Below, in pieces: positions 40,285-49,000 of a stretch of 64,000 bases of DNA. Origin of the DNA: Chlorobiaceae bacterium (GTDB lineage Bacteria; Bacteroidota; Chlorobiia; Chlorobiales; Chlorobiaceae). Each line of letters starts with the position of its first letter. Position 1 is the first letter of the stretch. The stretch spans positions 160,200 through 224,199 of the forward strand of contig JAAXVR010000001.1 in assembly GCA_013335405.1 (NCBI GenBank). Reading direction: 5' to 3'. Below the pieces are notes generated by a model. It was not told the origin of the DNA. It worked only from the letters and a program-made list of their open reading frames with translations, and ran no database searches. Position numbers and translations under genes: made by a program.

Positions 40285-41760
40285 ATGGGAAAACTTAAGG
40301 GTTTTATGGAGTACCGGAGGGTCTTGCCCTCAGACAGGGAACCTCTCGAAAGAATAAAGGACTGGCGGGAATTCCACGAGGATATGTCCGAAGAAGGGCT
40401 TCGGGACCAGGGCGCGCGCTGCATGGACTGCGGCACGCCATTCTGTCATACAGGCTTCATGCTCAGCGGCATGACGACCGGCTGCCCGATACACAATCTT
40501 ATCCCGGAGTGGAACGATTACGTTTACAAGGGCTTCTGGAAGGATGCCTACAACAGGCTCGCCAAGACCAACAACTTTCCCGAGTTCACCGGAAGGGTCT
40601 GTCCGGCGCCGTGCGAAGGCTCCTGCGTCCTCGGCATCATCAAGCCGCCGGTCACCATCAAGAATATCGAATGCTCGATTATCGAGAAAGCCTTTGATGA
40701 AGGCTGGGTAGAACCGAAAAAAATAGCAATCCGGACCGGTAAGAGGGTAGCTGTCGCGGGATCGGGCCCTGCGGGACTTGCCTGTGCCGACCAGCTCAAT
40801 AAAGCCGGCCACAGCGTTACGGTTTTCGAGCGCGACGACCGTTGCGGAGGTCTTCTGATGTACGGTATTCCCAACATGAAGCTTGACAAGCAGAATGTTG
40901 TCCAGCGCCGTATCGACATCATGAAGGCCGAAGGGATCACCTTCATGGAAAATACTGAAGTCGGTGTCGATTACCCTGCAGGCAAGCTGCTCGAGGAATT
41001 CGATGCGGTCGTGCTCTGCACAGGTGCCACCAGACCGCGCGATCTTGCGGCTGAAGGCAGGGATATCCCCGGTATCCATTTCGCGATGGATTTCCTGCGT
41101 TCCAGCACGAAAGCTCTCCTTGAGGGTACGGCTCCCGGCGTATCGGCTGCAGGAAAAAATGTCGTCGTCATCGGTGGCGGTGATACCGGCACTGACTGTG
41201 TCGCCTCTTCCATCCGCCAGGGATGCAAAAGCGTCATCCAGCTCGAGATTTTACCAAAGCCTCCCCTGGAGCGGCAGCCCGACAACCCCTGGCCCGAATG
41301 GCCAAAAGTCTACAAGGTGGATTACGGGCAGGAGGAAGCCGCAACGCTTGCGGGTGATGACCCGAGGCAGTATTCGATGATGACGAAAAAGTTCATAGCG
41401 GATGAAAATGGCGCCCTGAAAGCCGTCGAGGTTTCCAAAGTCGAATGGATCATGCAGGACGGCAGGTATGTTCCTGTCCCGGTTTCCGGAACAGAACAGA
41501 TCGTCCCGGCGGAGCTCGTGCTCCTTGCAATGGGCTTCACAGGACCCGAAGAGGACCTGCTCAACCAGTTGCAGGTCGCACGTGACGAGCGCTCGAACAT
41601 CAAGGCGACGGAAAAATGCTACGTCACGAACCACGAAAGGATTTTTGCCGCAGGCGATGCGCGCAGGGGTCAGAGCCTCGTGGTCTGGGCCATATACGAA
41701 GGCCGCTCGGCGGCGCGCGAGTGTGATCGTTTTCTGATGGGAACGACAAATCTCCCGTAA
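40285..41760 (+). CDS. gltD: Glutamate synthase small subunit
   Basis: The 491-aa protein has the N-terminal Fe-S cysteine set ([34 protein letters not shown]), an FAD-binding [18 protein letters not shown] motif ([12 protein letters not shown]), and an NADPH-binding [10 protein letters not shown]. It transfers electrons to GltB. The gene follows gltB at 47 nt, so they form one operon. The C-terminal [20 protein letters not shown] closes the FAD domain as usual for the family. Length is normal (about 470-490). Confidence 0.97.
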   Translation: MGKLKGFMEYRRVLPSDREPLERIKDWREFHEDMSEEGLRDQGARCMDCGTPFCHTGFMLSGMTTGCPIHNLIPEWNDYVYKGFWKDAYNRLAKTNNFPEFTGRVCPAPCEGSCVLGIIKPPVTIKNIECSIIEKAFDEGWVEPKKIAIRTGKRVAVAGSGPAGLACADQLNKAGHSVTVFERDDRCGGLLMYGIPNMKLDKQNVVQRRIDIMKAEGITFMENTEVGVDYPAGKLLEEFDAVVLCTGATRPRDLAAEGRDIPGIHFAMDFLRSSTKALLEGTAPGVSAAGKNVVVIGGGDTGTDCVASSIRQGCKSVIQLEILPKPPLERQPDNPWPEWPKVYKVDYGQEEAATLAGDDPRQYSMMTKKFIADENGALKAVEVSKVEWIMQDGRYVPVPVSGTEQIVPAELVLLAMGFTGPEEDLLNQLQVARDERSNIKATEKCYVTNHERIFAAGDARRGQSLVVWAIYEGRSAARECDRFLMGTTNLP

Positions 41761-41828
41761 ACGATTGGGGGGGATTGTTTGTTGATACCACATACTGAGA
41801 GGAAAATTATTGATTAACCGGTTTGCCC

Positions 41829-42101
41829 ATGGAACAGCAGAAACTCAGGGAACTACTTGTAGCCCTGCATCAGGAGCTTGCAACTGTCGATTCCGTAGAT
41901 GAAGCGACAGGCGGGGTGCTTTCGACCCTGCGTGAAGATATCGGCAAACTGGTGGACAAGGAACATTCATCCGCCCTTGCAACCGACGAACCGCTCAGGG
42001 AGCGGCTCAGCGAGGCGGTCAACCATTTCGAGGCCGGTCATCCCAGGTTGAGCCTGGCTATCCAGCACTTGCTTGACAGCCTTGCCAACATGGGTTTCTG
42101 A
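41829..42101 (+). CDS. DUF4404 family protein
   Basis: From ATG 41829 the product has 90 residues: a helical, acidic protein with QKLRELLVALHQELATVDSV and FEAGHPRLSLAIQHLLDSLANMG, the signature of the DUF4404 family, of unknown function. A TTG two codons upstream is an alternative start. It sits between gltD and clpX on the same strand with gaps of 68 and 39 nt, so it may be cotranscribed with clpX. The C-terminal helix could be an oligomerisation element. Confidence 0.75.
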   Translation: MEQQKLRELLVALHQELATVDSVDEATGGVLSTLREDIGKLVDKEHSSALATDEPLRERLSEAVNHFEAGHPRLSLAIQHLLDSLANMGF

Positions 42102-42140
42102 ACTGTCTCGAGAGAAATCCGCTGAAGGTACCAACGTTTC

Positions 42141-43457
42141 ATGACAAGAGAAAAAGAACCCGTAAAAGGAAAACCAAGGAACGGCAACGGCAATGGTGAA
42201 CAGGTCGTCTGTTCCTTCTGCGGACGCAGCGCCCTTGAAGCCGCAAGCATGGTCGCAGGGCCCAGGGCCTTTATCTGCGACCGCTGCATCAAGGCATCGT
42301 ATGATATCCTCCGCAAGGAGCTCAGTGCCATCCAGCACGCCGAGCCCAAAGCCGAAAGGCCGTTTCAGCCCCGACTGGTAAACCCGAAAGCCATCAAGGA
42401 GTCGCTCGACCAGTATGTCGTCGGGCAGGAGATCGCCAAGAAATCACTTTCCGTAGCGGTCTACAACCATTACAAAAGGATAGAATCACAGGAGTGGATG
42501 CGAGACGACGACGGCGTGGTCATCGAAAAAAGCAACATCCTCCTGATCGGTCCGACGGGTACAGGGAAAACCCTGCTTGCCCAGACGCTCGCCAATCTTC
42601 TCGAGGTGCCTTTTTCGATTGTCGATGCCACTTCGCTTACTGAAGCCGGCTATGTCGGCGATGATGTCGAGACCATTCTCGCCCGTCTGCTCCATGCGGC
42701 AGATTTCAATCTCGAAAGGACAGAACGCGGCATTATCTATGTCGACGAGATCGACAAGATCGCCCGCAAATCTGCCAACGTTTCCATCACTCGCGATGTT
42801 TCGGGCGAAGGGGTCCAGCAGGCGCTGCTGAAGATCCTCGAGGGCGCCGTTGTCGGAGTGCCTCCCAAGGGGGGCCGCAAGCATCCTGAGCAGCAGCTGA
42901 TCAACATCAACACCAGGAACATTCTGTTCATCTGTGGCGGAGCGTTCGAAGGCCTCGACCGTCTCATTGCCCGAAGGGTGTCAAAATCGTCCATGGGGTT
43001 CGGCTCCAAGGTGAAGGACAAACATACGGGTTACGACCCGGAGATACTCAGGCACGTCGTTCCCGACGATCTCCACGAATACGGGCTCATCCCCGAATTC
43101 ATCGGTAGGCTGCCGGTGATCTCCACTCTCGACCAGCTTGACGAAGAAGCACTGAGAAGCATCCTTGTCGAGCCGAAAAACGCGATTACCAGGCAGTACA
43201 GGAAACTCTTCGAAATGGATGGGGTCGAACTCGAGTTTTCAGAAGATGCACTCGACAAGGTAGTTGAAATCGCCATCGACCGGGGCACCGGAGCGCGCGC
43301 CCTGCGTTCGGTGCTCGAGAGCGTCATGATCGATATCATGTATGAGCTTCCGTCGATGACCGGGGTACACAAATGCGTCATTACGGCGGACACCATCGAG
43401 AAAAAGGCGCCGCCTCAGTATTCTTCCGAGGAGGGCAAGCAGAAAAAAACCGCATAA
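42141..43457 (+). CDS. clpX: ATP-dependent Clp protease ATP-binding subunit ClpX
   Basis: The 438-aa AAA+ unfoldase has the N-terminal zinc finger ([12 protein letters not shown]... ICDRCI), Walker [15 protein letters not shown], Walker [12 protein letters not shown], and the ClpX-specific IGF-loop region and sensor motifs ([17 protein letters not shown] at the end). It recognises tagged substrates and feeds them to ClpP. No clpP is adjacent. The small hairpin AACCGC-GCGGTT at 43448-43466 straddles the stop codon. It is the last core gene before the tRNA and the accessory island. Confidence 0.96.
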   Translation: MTREKEPVKGKPRNGNGNGEQVVCSFCGRSALEAASMVAGPRAFICDRCIKASYDILRKELSAIQHAEPKAERPFQPRLVNPKAIKESLDQYVVGQEIAKKSLSVAVYNHYKRIESQEWMRDDDGVVIEKSNILLIGPTGTGKTLLAQTLANLLEVPFSIVDATSLTEAGYVGDDVETILARLLHAADFNLERTERGIIYVDEIDKIARKSANVSITRDVSGEGVQQALLKILEGAVVGVPPKGGRKHPEQQLININTRNILFICGGAFEGLDRLIARRVSKSSMGFGSKVKDKHTGYDPEILRHVVPDDLHEYGLIPEFIGRLPVISTLDQLDEEALRSILVEPKNAITRQYRKLFEMDGVELEFSEDALDKVVEIAIDRGTGARALRSVLESVMIDIMYELPSMTGVHKCVITADTIEKKAPPQYSSEEGKQKKTA

Positions 43458-43526
43458 AGAGCGGTTCAGGCTTCTCCGCTGTTTGGAATTTATCGGGGAA
43501 AGCCTATATTTACAGCCTTTCGAAGA

Positions 43527-43600
43527 GGACGATTAGCTCAGTTGGTTAGAGCGCTACATTGACACTGTAGAGGTCAGAAGTTCGAATCTTCTATCGTCCA
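43527..43600 (+). tRNA. tRNA-Val (anticodon GAC)
   Basis: A complete cloverleaf: acceptor stem GGACGAT/ATCGTCC (7 bp), D-arm GCTC/GAGC, anticodon stem CTACA/TGTAG with loop TTGACAC (anticodon GAC at 43561-43563), T-arm AGAAG-TTCGAAT-CTTCT and discriminator A43600. The 3' CCA is not encoded. The gene marks the border between core genome and the accessory island on its right, a common integration place for mobile islands. Confidence 0.95.
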
Positions 43601-43610
43601 CACCCCACAT

Positions 43611-43646
43611 AAAAGCCTGCAAATTAACAACTTGCAGGCTTTTTTA
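43611..43646 (+). terminator. Rho-independent terminator after tRNA-Val
   Basis: Stem AAAAGCCTGCAA (43611-43622) with TTGCAGGCTTTTTT (from 43632), loop about 9 nt, followed by T residues. It ends transcription directly after the tRNA gene. Confidence 0.9.
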
Positions 43647-43722
43647 TTTCCTGTCAGAATCCTCGATATTACTTGATTTTTATCATTATTGGGTTTATGT
43701 AACATACGCTCTTGATATTCAG

Positions 43723-43917
43723 TTGCAGAGCGAACCGGTAACTAGGAAATTCCGGATCAAGAAAGAGGTGTCCGATGAGTTCAACCTTTATATTAAGGCC
43801 GCACAGGAGAAAGCCCAGGGAGCTGATGAGTCACTGGTGCTCGAGGCGATCCTGAAGAACCATTTGAAACGGGACAAGGGATTTCGGGCGTGGATGAAGC
43901 AAGCGGATCGAGAATAA
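43723..43917 (+). CDS. Small hypothetical protein (64 aa), possible ribbon-helix-helix type
   Basis: A TTG start (43723) gives 64 residues, charged and probably helical: FRIKKEVSDEFNLYIKAAQE then ESLVLEAILKNHLKRD. This pattern, an N-terminal strand followed by two helices, recalls small DNA-binding antitoxin-like proteins but the match is not convincing. A terminator-like hairpin follows (43963-44008). It lies between the tRNA and the IS element at the beginning of the island. The start codon and the reality of the gene are uncertain. Confidence 0.45.
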   Translation: MQSEPVTRKFRIKKEVSDEFNLYIKAAQEKAQGADESLVLEAILKNHLKRDKGFRAWMKQADRE

Positions 43918-43962
43918 CGAGATTCAATTTACCAGATTTCCCCTTCTTATTCAGCTGTTATG

Positions 43963-44008
43963 AGCATCATGCCGGAGTTGATTCCTGACGACGAAATGAT
44001 GCTTTTTA
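43963..44008 (+). terminator. Possible terminator after the 64-aa gene
   Basis: Stem AGCATCAT (43963-43970) with ATGATGCT (43996-44003), a 25-nt loop, and TTTTTATT after it. Confidence 0.5.
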
Positions 44009-44062
44009 TTATCCCTCTTTTCTGAGTTGTGACCCTCTCTTTTTGATTGATGGCGGTACCTA

Positions 44063-45278
44063 GTGTCACGTCACGTATGGAAAGCCGCATAAAAAAGATT
44101 AACTTATTCTTCATAATCAACCAAAGGAGGATTGAATATGAAGAAATACAAAGTGACCCTGACTGAAGAAGAAAGACAAGAGCTTGACGCTCTGAGCAGT
44201 AGAGGAAAGCATGCCGCTCAAACCGTTTTGAATGCCTTGATCCTGCTGGCTTGTGATGAAGGTAAATACCAGAAAGAGCGCTCCATCAATGAGACTATTG
44301 CCCGAGTTCTGAATGTCAGCATGAAAACAATTGACCGGGTAAAAAAAAGATTTATCGAAGAGGGTATCGATTATGCACTTACTGGCAAGCCCTCAACGCG
44401 CGTGTATGCAAGAAAAGCTGACGGTGATCTTGAAGCGCATTTGATAGCACTGAGCTGTTCAGCCGCACCGGAAGGACATCAACGATGGACCTTGAGATTG
44501 CTGGCTGATAAGGCTGTTGAATTGAACTATGTGGACAATATTTCATATGAGACTGTACGAAGGGTGTTAAAAAAAACGTCCTTAAGCCCTGGAAGCAAGA
44601 AGGATGGGTAATCCCTCCGCTGAGTAACGGTAGCTTTGTGGCTCATATGGAAAAAGTTCTGGACGTGTACAAACAACCCTATGATCCTCTTTATCCGGTT
44701 GTCTGTATGGATGAATCGCCAAAGCAGTTGATCGCCGAGAATCGAATACCACTATCAGCCAAACCGGGCCAATTAGCTCGATATGATTATGAATACATCC
44801 GGAAAGGCACCTGCAACATTTTCATTGCAACCGAACCAATAATGGGAAAGCGAATGGTTCAGATAACCTCAACCATGAAAAAGCAGGACTGGGCAAAATT
44901 CCTTGAGGAAATAGCACGGAAGTACAAGTATGCCGAACAGATAACGCTGGTGATGGATAATCTCAATACTCATGAACCCGGTTCAGTATATGAGACTTTC
45001 CGCCCTAAGAAGGCAAAAGCGTTACTGGACAGATTTGAATTTGTGTACACGCCAAAACACGGCAGCTGGTTGAATATGGCCGAAATCGAACTGCGAGTAC
45101 TTTCGAATCAATGCCTGAATCGCCGGATTGACACCGTTACGGAGGTACGTCGGCAAGTCCATGCATGGGAGCATGAGCGAAACAATAAAGACTCAACAAT
45201 AAACTGGCGTTTCACAACGGAAAAGGCACGAATCAAGCTCCTTCACCTATATCCGTCTATTGATGCGTGACATGACAC
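44063..45278 (+). mobile_element. IS630-family insertion sequence, complete
   Basis: A 1216-bp element with terminal inverted repeats GTGTCACGTCACG at the left (44063 on) and GTGTCATGTCACG as the complement at the right end (45266-45278), one mismatch in 13. Both ends are flanked by TA (44061-44062 and 45279-45280), the target-site duplication typical of IS630/Tc1-mariner elements. It holds one transposase gene divided by a -1 frameshift site. The element looks intact and therefore possibly mobile. Confidence 0.9.
44138..45270 (+). CDS. IS630-type transposase made by programmed -1 frameshift
   Basis: The first frame starts at ATG 44138 with AAAGGAGG at 44122-44129 and ends at TAA 44609-44611. 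It holds an HTH region (NETIARVLNVSMKTIDRVKKR). The second frame continues from an A8 run at 44569-44576: slipping back one base on A-AAA-AAA yields NVLKPWKQEGWVIPPL and then runs to 45270. It contains the DDE triad: CMDESPKQL, VMDNLNTHE and NMAEIELRVL. The joined product of about 377 residues is the normal size for an IS630 transposase. This arrangement, with the break at a slippery site, indicates programmed frameshifting rather than decay. Confidence 0.88.
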
Positions 45279-45280
45279 TA

Positions 45281-45502
45281 GGTTTTCCTCATGTAATCTC
45301 ATGTAATGATTTTGACGGTATTCCATAAAGACATGTTTGCATGGCCTCATGCTATCATGACAATATGCCAGAATGAGGGTATGTGGATCTGAGGACATGG
45401 TAGCTGAAGGGTAAAATTCAACGGAAGACTTCTTCTGAAAAGGTTTCGTGCTTGCCAAGAGATGTTTGTGTTGCTAACTTATTACATCATAAAACATGAC
45501 CT
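45281..45502. other. Intergenic stretch right of the IS element
   Basis: About 220 AT-rich bases with no recognised gene or RNA. Part of a 768-nt gap to the next intact gene that also holds the pseudogene at 45503-45809. Confidence 0.4.
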
Positions 45503-45809
45503 ATGAATATTTCTTCTGATAAACCCTTTGAGAACATAAGAGCAATTGCGGAAGAGAGTTATAGGTTTGCACAGGAAGCCGTGTAGATATACACTCCAGT
45601 TGTTGAAGACATTATCGACAGCAAAAGCGATGATGTTCAGTCCATCGAACGGACCATTGAGGGTCTTCTTGGTTTTTGTTTCTTTGTGCTTGCTGATGGT
45701 CGAGCTTTTTCGAAGCCTTTGTCGCCACTACTCCTTCATCGATTCTGAAGCTGCTGCTTACTATGTGCTCAGCTACCGGGAGATGTGGGATTCGGGAAGA
45801 ATCAAATGA
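45503..45809 (+). pseudogene. Decayed small gene (in-frame stop and frameshift)
   Basis: From ATG 45503 the frame reads NISSDKPFENIRAIAEESYR, reaches a TAG at 45584-45586, and continues coherently as IYTPVVEDIIDSKSDDVQS up to about 45700. The protein-like sequence then moves to another phase, ending LCRHYSFIDSEAAAYYVLSY and so on to 45809. The two parts together look like one former protein of roughly 100 residues. No family is recognised. Two independent lesions make it a pseudogene; its closeness to the IS fits a disturbed region. Confidence 0.6.
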
Positions 45810-46048
45810 ACCTTCATTTCCTTAGCTTTAAGAAGATGTTGTAAAATTTGCAACAAGTTCAGACTCACTTCTCCTAATCTCTTCGTTTTTGGATTTCATC
45901 ATTTCCTGGAAATAATTACTTATCGCGTTTTCTTGCCGTGCTTTGACTGTAATCGTATATTTTCCTTTTATAGGATTTGGTTATGACTCATTAGATAAGG
46001 CTTTTTACAAAGTTTCATTTCCCTCAGCTGTAACAGATCCCATTCTTT
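45810..46048. other. Upstream region of the defence operon
   Basis: 239 AT-rich bases before the large helicase gene. A possible promoter, TTGACT (45943-45948) and TTTATA (45967-45972) with 18 nt between them, is the best candidate for the operon. No ribosome-binding site precedes ATG 46049. Confidence 0.4.
45943..45972 (+). promoter_or_regulatory. Possible promoter of the helicase-methyltransferase block
   Basis: TTGACT at 45943-45948 and TTTATA at 45967-45972, spacer 18 nt, about 77 nt before the first start codon. Only a sequence match, in an AT-rich background. Confidence 0.25.
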
Positions 46049-49000
46049 ATGCAGGCATTCAAAATTCATAAGGCGATTGTTGACGAATACCGGGATTATC
46101 TCAACAGCTTCACAAATATCAGCGATCCACGAATTCTTGAAAAGGTTCAAAAAGCTTTCAATGAAGGCCTGTTTCTTCCGGATCCACTCCTGCAGTTCAA
46201 TCCGTCATTCGAACTTGGCGAATCTCTTCAGGAGCTTGAAACTGAGGGCTTGATCCATGGAGACCTCACGAAAATCTTCGGAGCTTACAACCTTTATTAT
46301 CATCAGGTCGAGGCAGTCAGAAAAGGCATCGACGGCAAAGGTTTCATAGTCACATCAGGAACGGGGTCGGGAAAGTCCTTGACCTACCTTGCGACCATTT
46401 TCAACAGAATTCTTCAGACCGGTCATTCGAAAGGCGTAAAGGCAATCATTGTTTATCCGATGAATGCCCTTATCAATTCACAGGAGGAAGAGATCAGGAA
46501 GTACGAGATCAATTACCTGAAATCCTTCTTGCCTTCGGTTCCTCAAAGTGTATATGCAGACAAGAGTCCGGAAGAAGTTATCGTATCGCTGCAAACGTTG
46601 ACTCAGAAGCGTTTTCCTATAACCTATGCCAAGTATACGGGACAGGAAAAAGAAGAGCGACGGGAAAAGGTCAGGGAAACCGAGCCATCTATTATTCTGA
46701 CCAATTACATGATGCTTGAACTCATCATGACGAGAAATGGTGAGGGGTGGCTTCGTGATTCTATGCGCAAGCATCTCGAATACCTTGTTTTTGATGAATT
46801 ACACACCTATCGGGGCCGTCAGGGCTCCGATGTATCGATGCTGATCCGCAGAGTCGGGCAACTTGTCGGCAGGCCGCTTATTACAATAGGAACATCCGCT
46901 ACCCTTGCCAGTGAGGGGGCTCCCGTGGAAAAGAAGAGGAAAATCGCGGAAGTAGCTGAAAAAATCTTCGGTCATCCGTTCGCAACCGATCAGGTGATCA
47001 ATGAAACACTGAGATCAGGCACAGCATACAACGGTACAATTCCTTCCGGCTTCGATCTTCAGGAGGCTATGACCCGGCAGTTTCCGTCAAATACTGAATC
47101 CTTCTATCAAAACTTTCTGGCGGTCTGGTTTGAAAACCGAATTGCTCTGCACCGACACCCTGATGGATATATTGAAAGGGGGATTCCTCTTACCATTCGG
47201 GAGATTGCAGAAAAACTGAGTCATGACTCGAGGGATTCATTTGAAAACTGCAGTGACGCTGTTTTCCGGTTCCTTTCATCGATAGAACAGCTCAATGCGG
47301 AAAATGATCGAACAGCAGGTGGTTTTCTGCCGTTCAAGATACACCAGTTCATCGCCCAGACAGGCAATGTCTATGTAACGCTTGACAATCGGGCATCGCG
47401 GGACATTACTCTTGAAACAAACCGCTACATCAAAAAAGACGGCCAGGACCGTCCTTTGTTTCCTGTTGTTTTCAGCAGGTATTCAGGTTGTGACTTTGTA
47501 TGCGTCAGGAAGCAGGATGGAAAATTGTTGCCAAGAAATCCCGATGAGCTACCTGAAAGGATTTCCAAAGATGATCTCAAGGGTGACAGAAACAACGGAA
47601 TCCCAAAACGGGAGCTCAGCCGGGACGATTTTCTTTCCGGTTATATCGTAATTCCGGAGAATGATCAGGAATTATGGAACGACGAACAGTTTGAATACCT
47701 GCCCGACAGCTGGTTTTCTATCACGAAGTCCGGTAAAAAACTGCTCAATTACTATGAGCATCAACTTCCGCATAAAATCTTCTTTGATTCGGATGGCAAT
47801 TTTTCATCCGATCCCGATTATCCCGTCAAAGGCTGGTTCATTCCTGCACGTTTGCTGATCGATCCTACTTCAGGAGTGGTATTCGATGCGAAAACGAACG
47901 AGAATACCAAACTCATGAGGATCGGCAATGAAGGACGAAGCACGGCAACGACCATAACGTCCTTCAGCATTGTCAAAGCCTTGCATTATCAAGGTATAGC
48001 TGCTGAAAACCAGAAACTGCTGAGCTTTACCGATAATCGGCAGGACGCATCATTGCAGGCAGGTCATTTCAATGACTTTATGATGCTGGGCATGCTCAGG
48101 TCGGCAATATTCCAGGCACTCAAAGATGCGCCGGACAATCGTTTGACGATCGACAATATTGCCGATGACGTTTTCAGAAAGCTCAATCTTTCAGAAAACG
48201 AGTATGCGAGAAATCCTTCTTCGGATCCCGGCTGGCCCGATCCTGAAAACGAGAAAGCCATCAAGGATTATCTGCTGGTCCGAATTCTTTATGATCTGAA
48301 ACGAGGCTGGAGATACAACACGCCGAACCTCGAACAATGCGCATTGCTGAACATCGGATACCACCGGCTTCGCGAATTTTCAGAAAAGGATCAGTTTTTC
48401 GAGTCAGCTCCACTACTCTGCGGGTTTTCCGTTCAGGAGCGCTACGATATTCTGCTGCAGGTATTGAATTTCTTTAGAACATCGTATGCATTTGAGTATT
48501 ACAAACTTACAGACAAGAGGCAGGAGACCGAAGAACGCCTGAAAAACCGTCTTGATGAAAACAAGTTATGGTCTCTCGAACTCGAAGAAAAGATCGATAC
48601 ACCATACATAATGCTGCCACGTTCTGTCGGTGATACGAATTACCGATTGTATACGGCCAGCATCGGTCCGCAGAGCAATCTCGGGAAATATATCAGGCGC
48701 CAGTCATCCCGAACTGCTTTCGGCTCACTGCATGGGGAGGAACTCATAGCGGCAATCGAATCCATCTGCTCACTGCTTGAACGGGGTCACTTTTTACGAT
48801 CGGAAAAAGTGCGCGGCACAAAAGGTGAGTGTACCGGTTATCGGCTGCGCATCGACAGTGTCTCCTGGGAGCTGGGCAATGGCCGGGATGTGCTTGCTGA
48901 CGATGTCCGCATCCAGAGTTACAATGGCGTCATAAGTCCAAGGCCCAACGATTTTTTCAGGAAATTTTACCAGCAGAATTTCAATGAGTTCGGCAGGACC

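Noticed and set aside
45503..45809. Selenocysteine or recoded stop as explanation of the TAG at 45584
   Set aside because: The stop is TAG, not TGA, and a second lesion (a phase change) follows, so decay is simpler.
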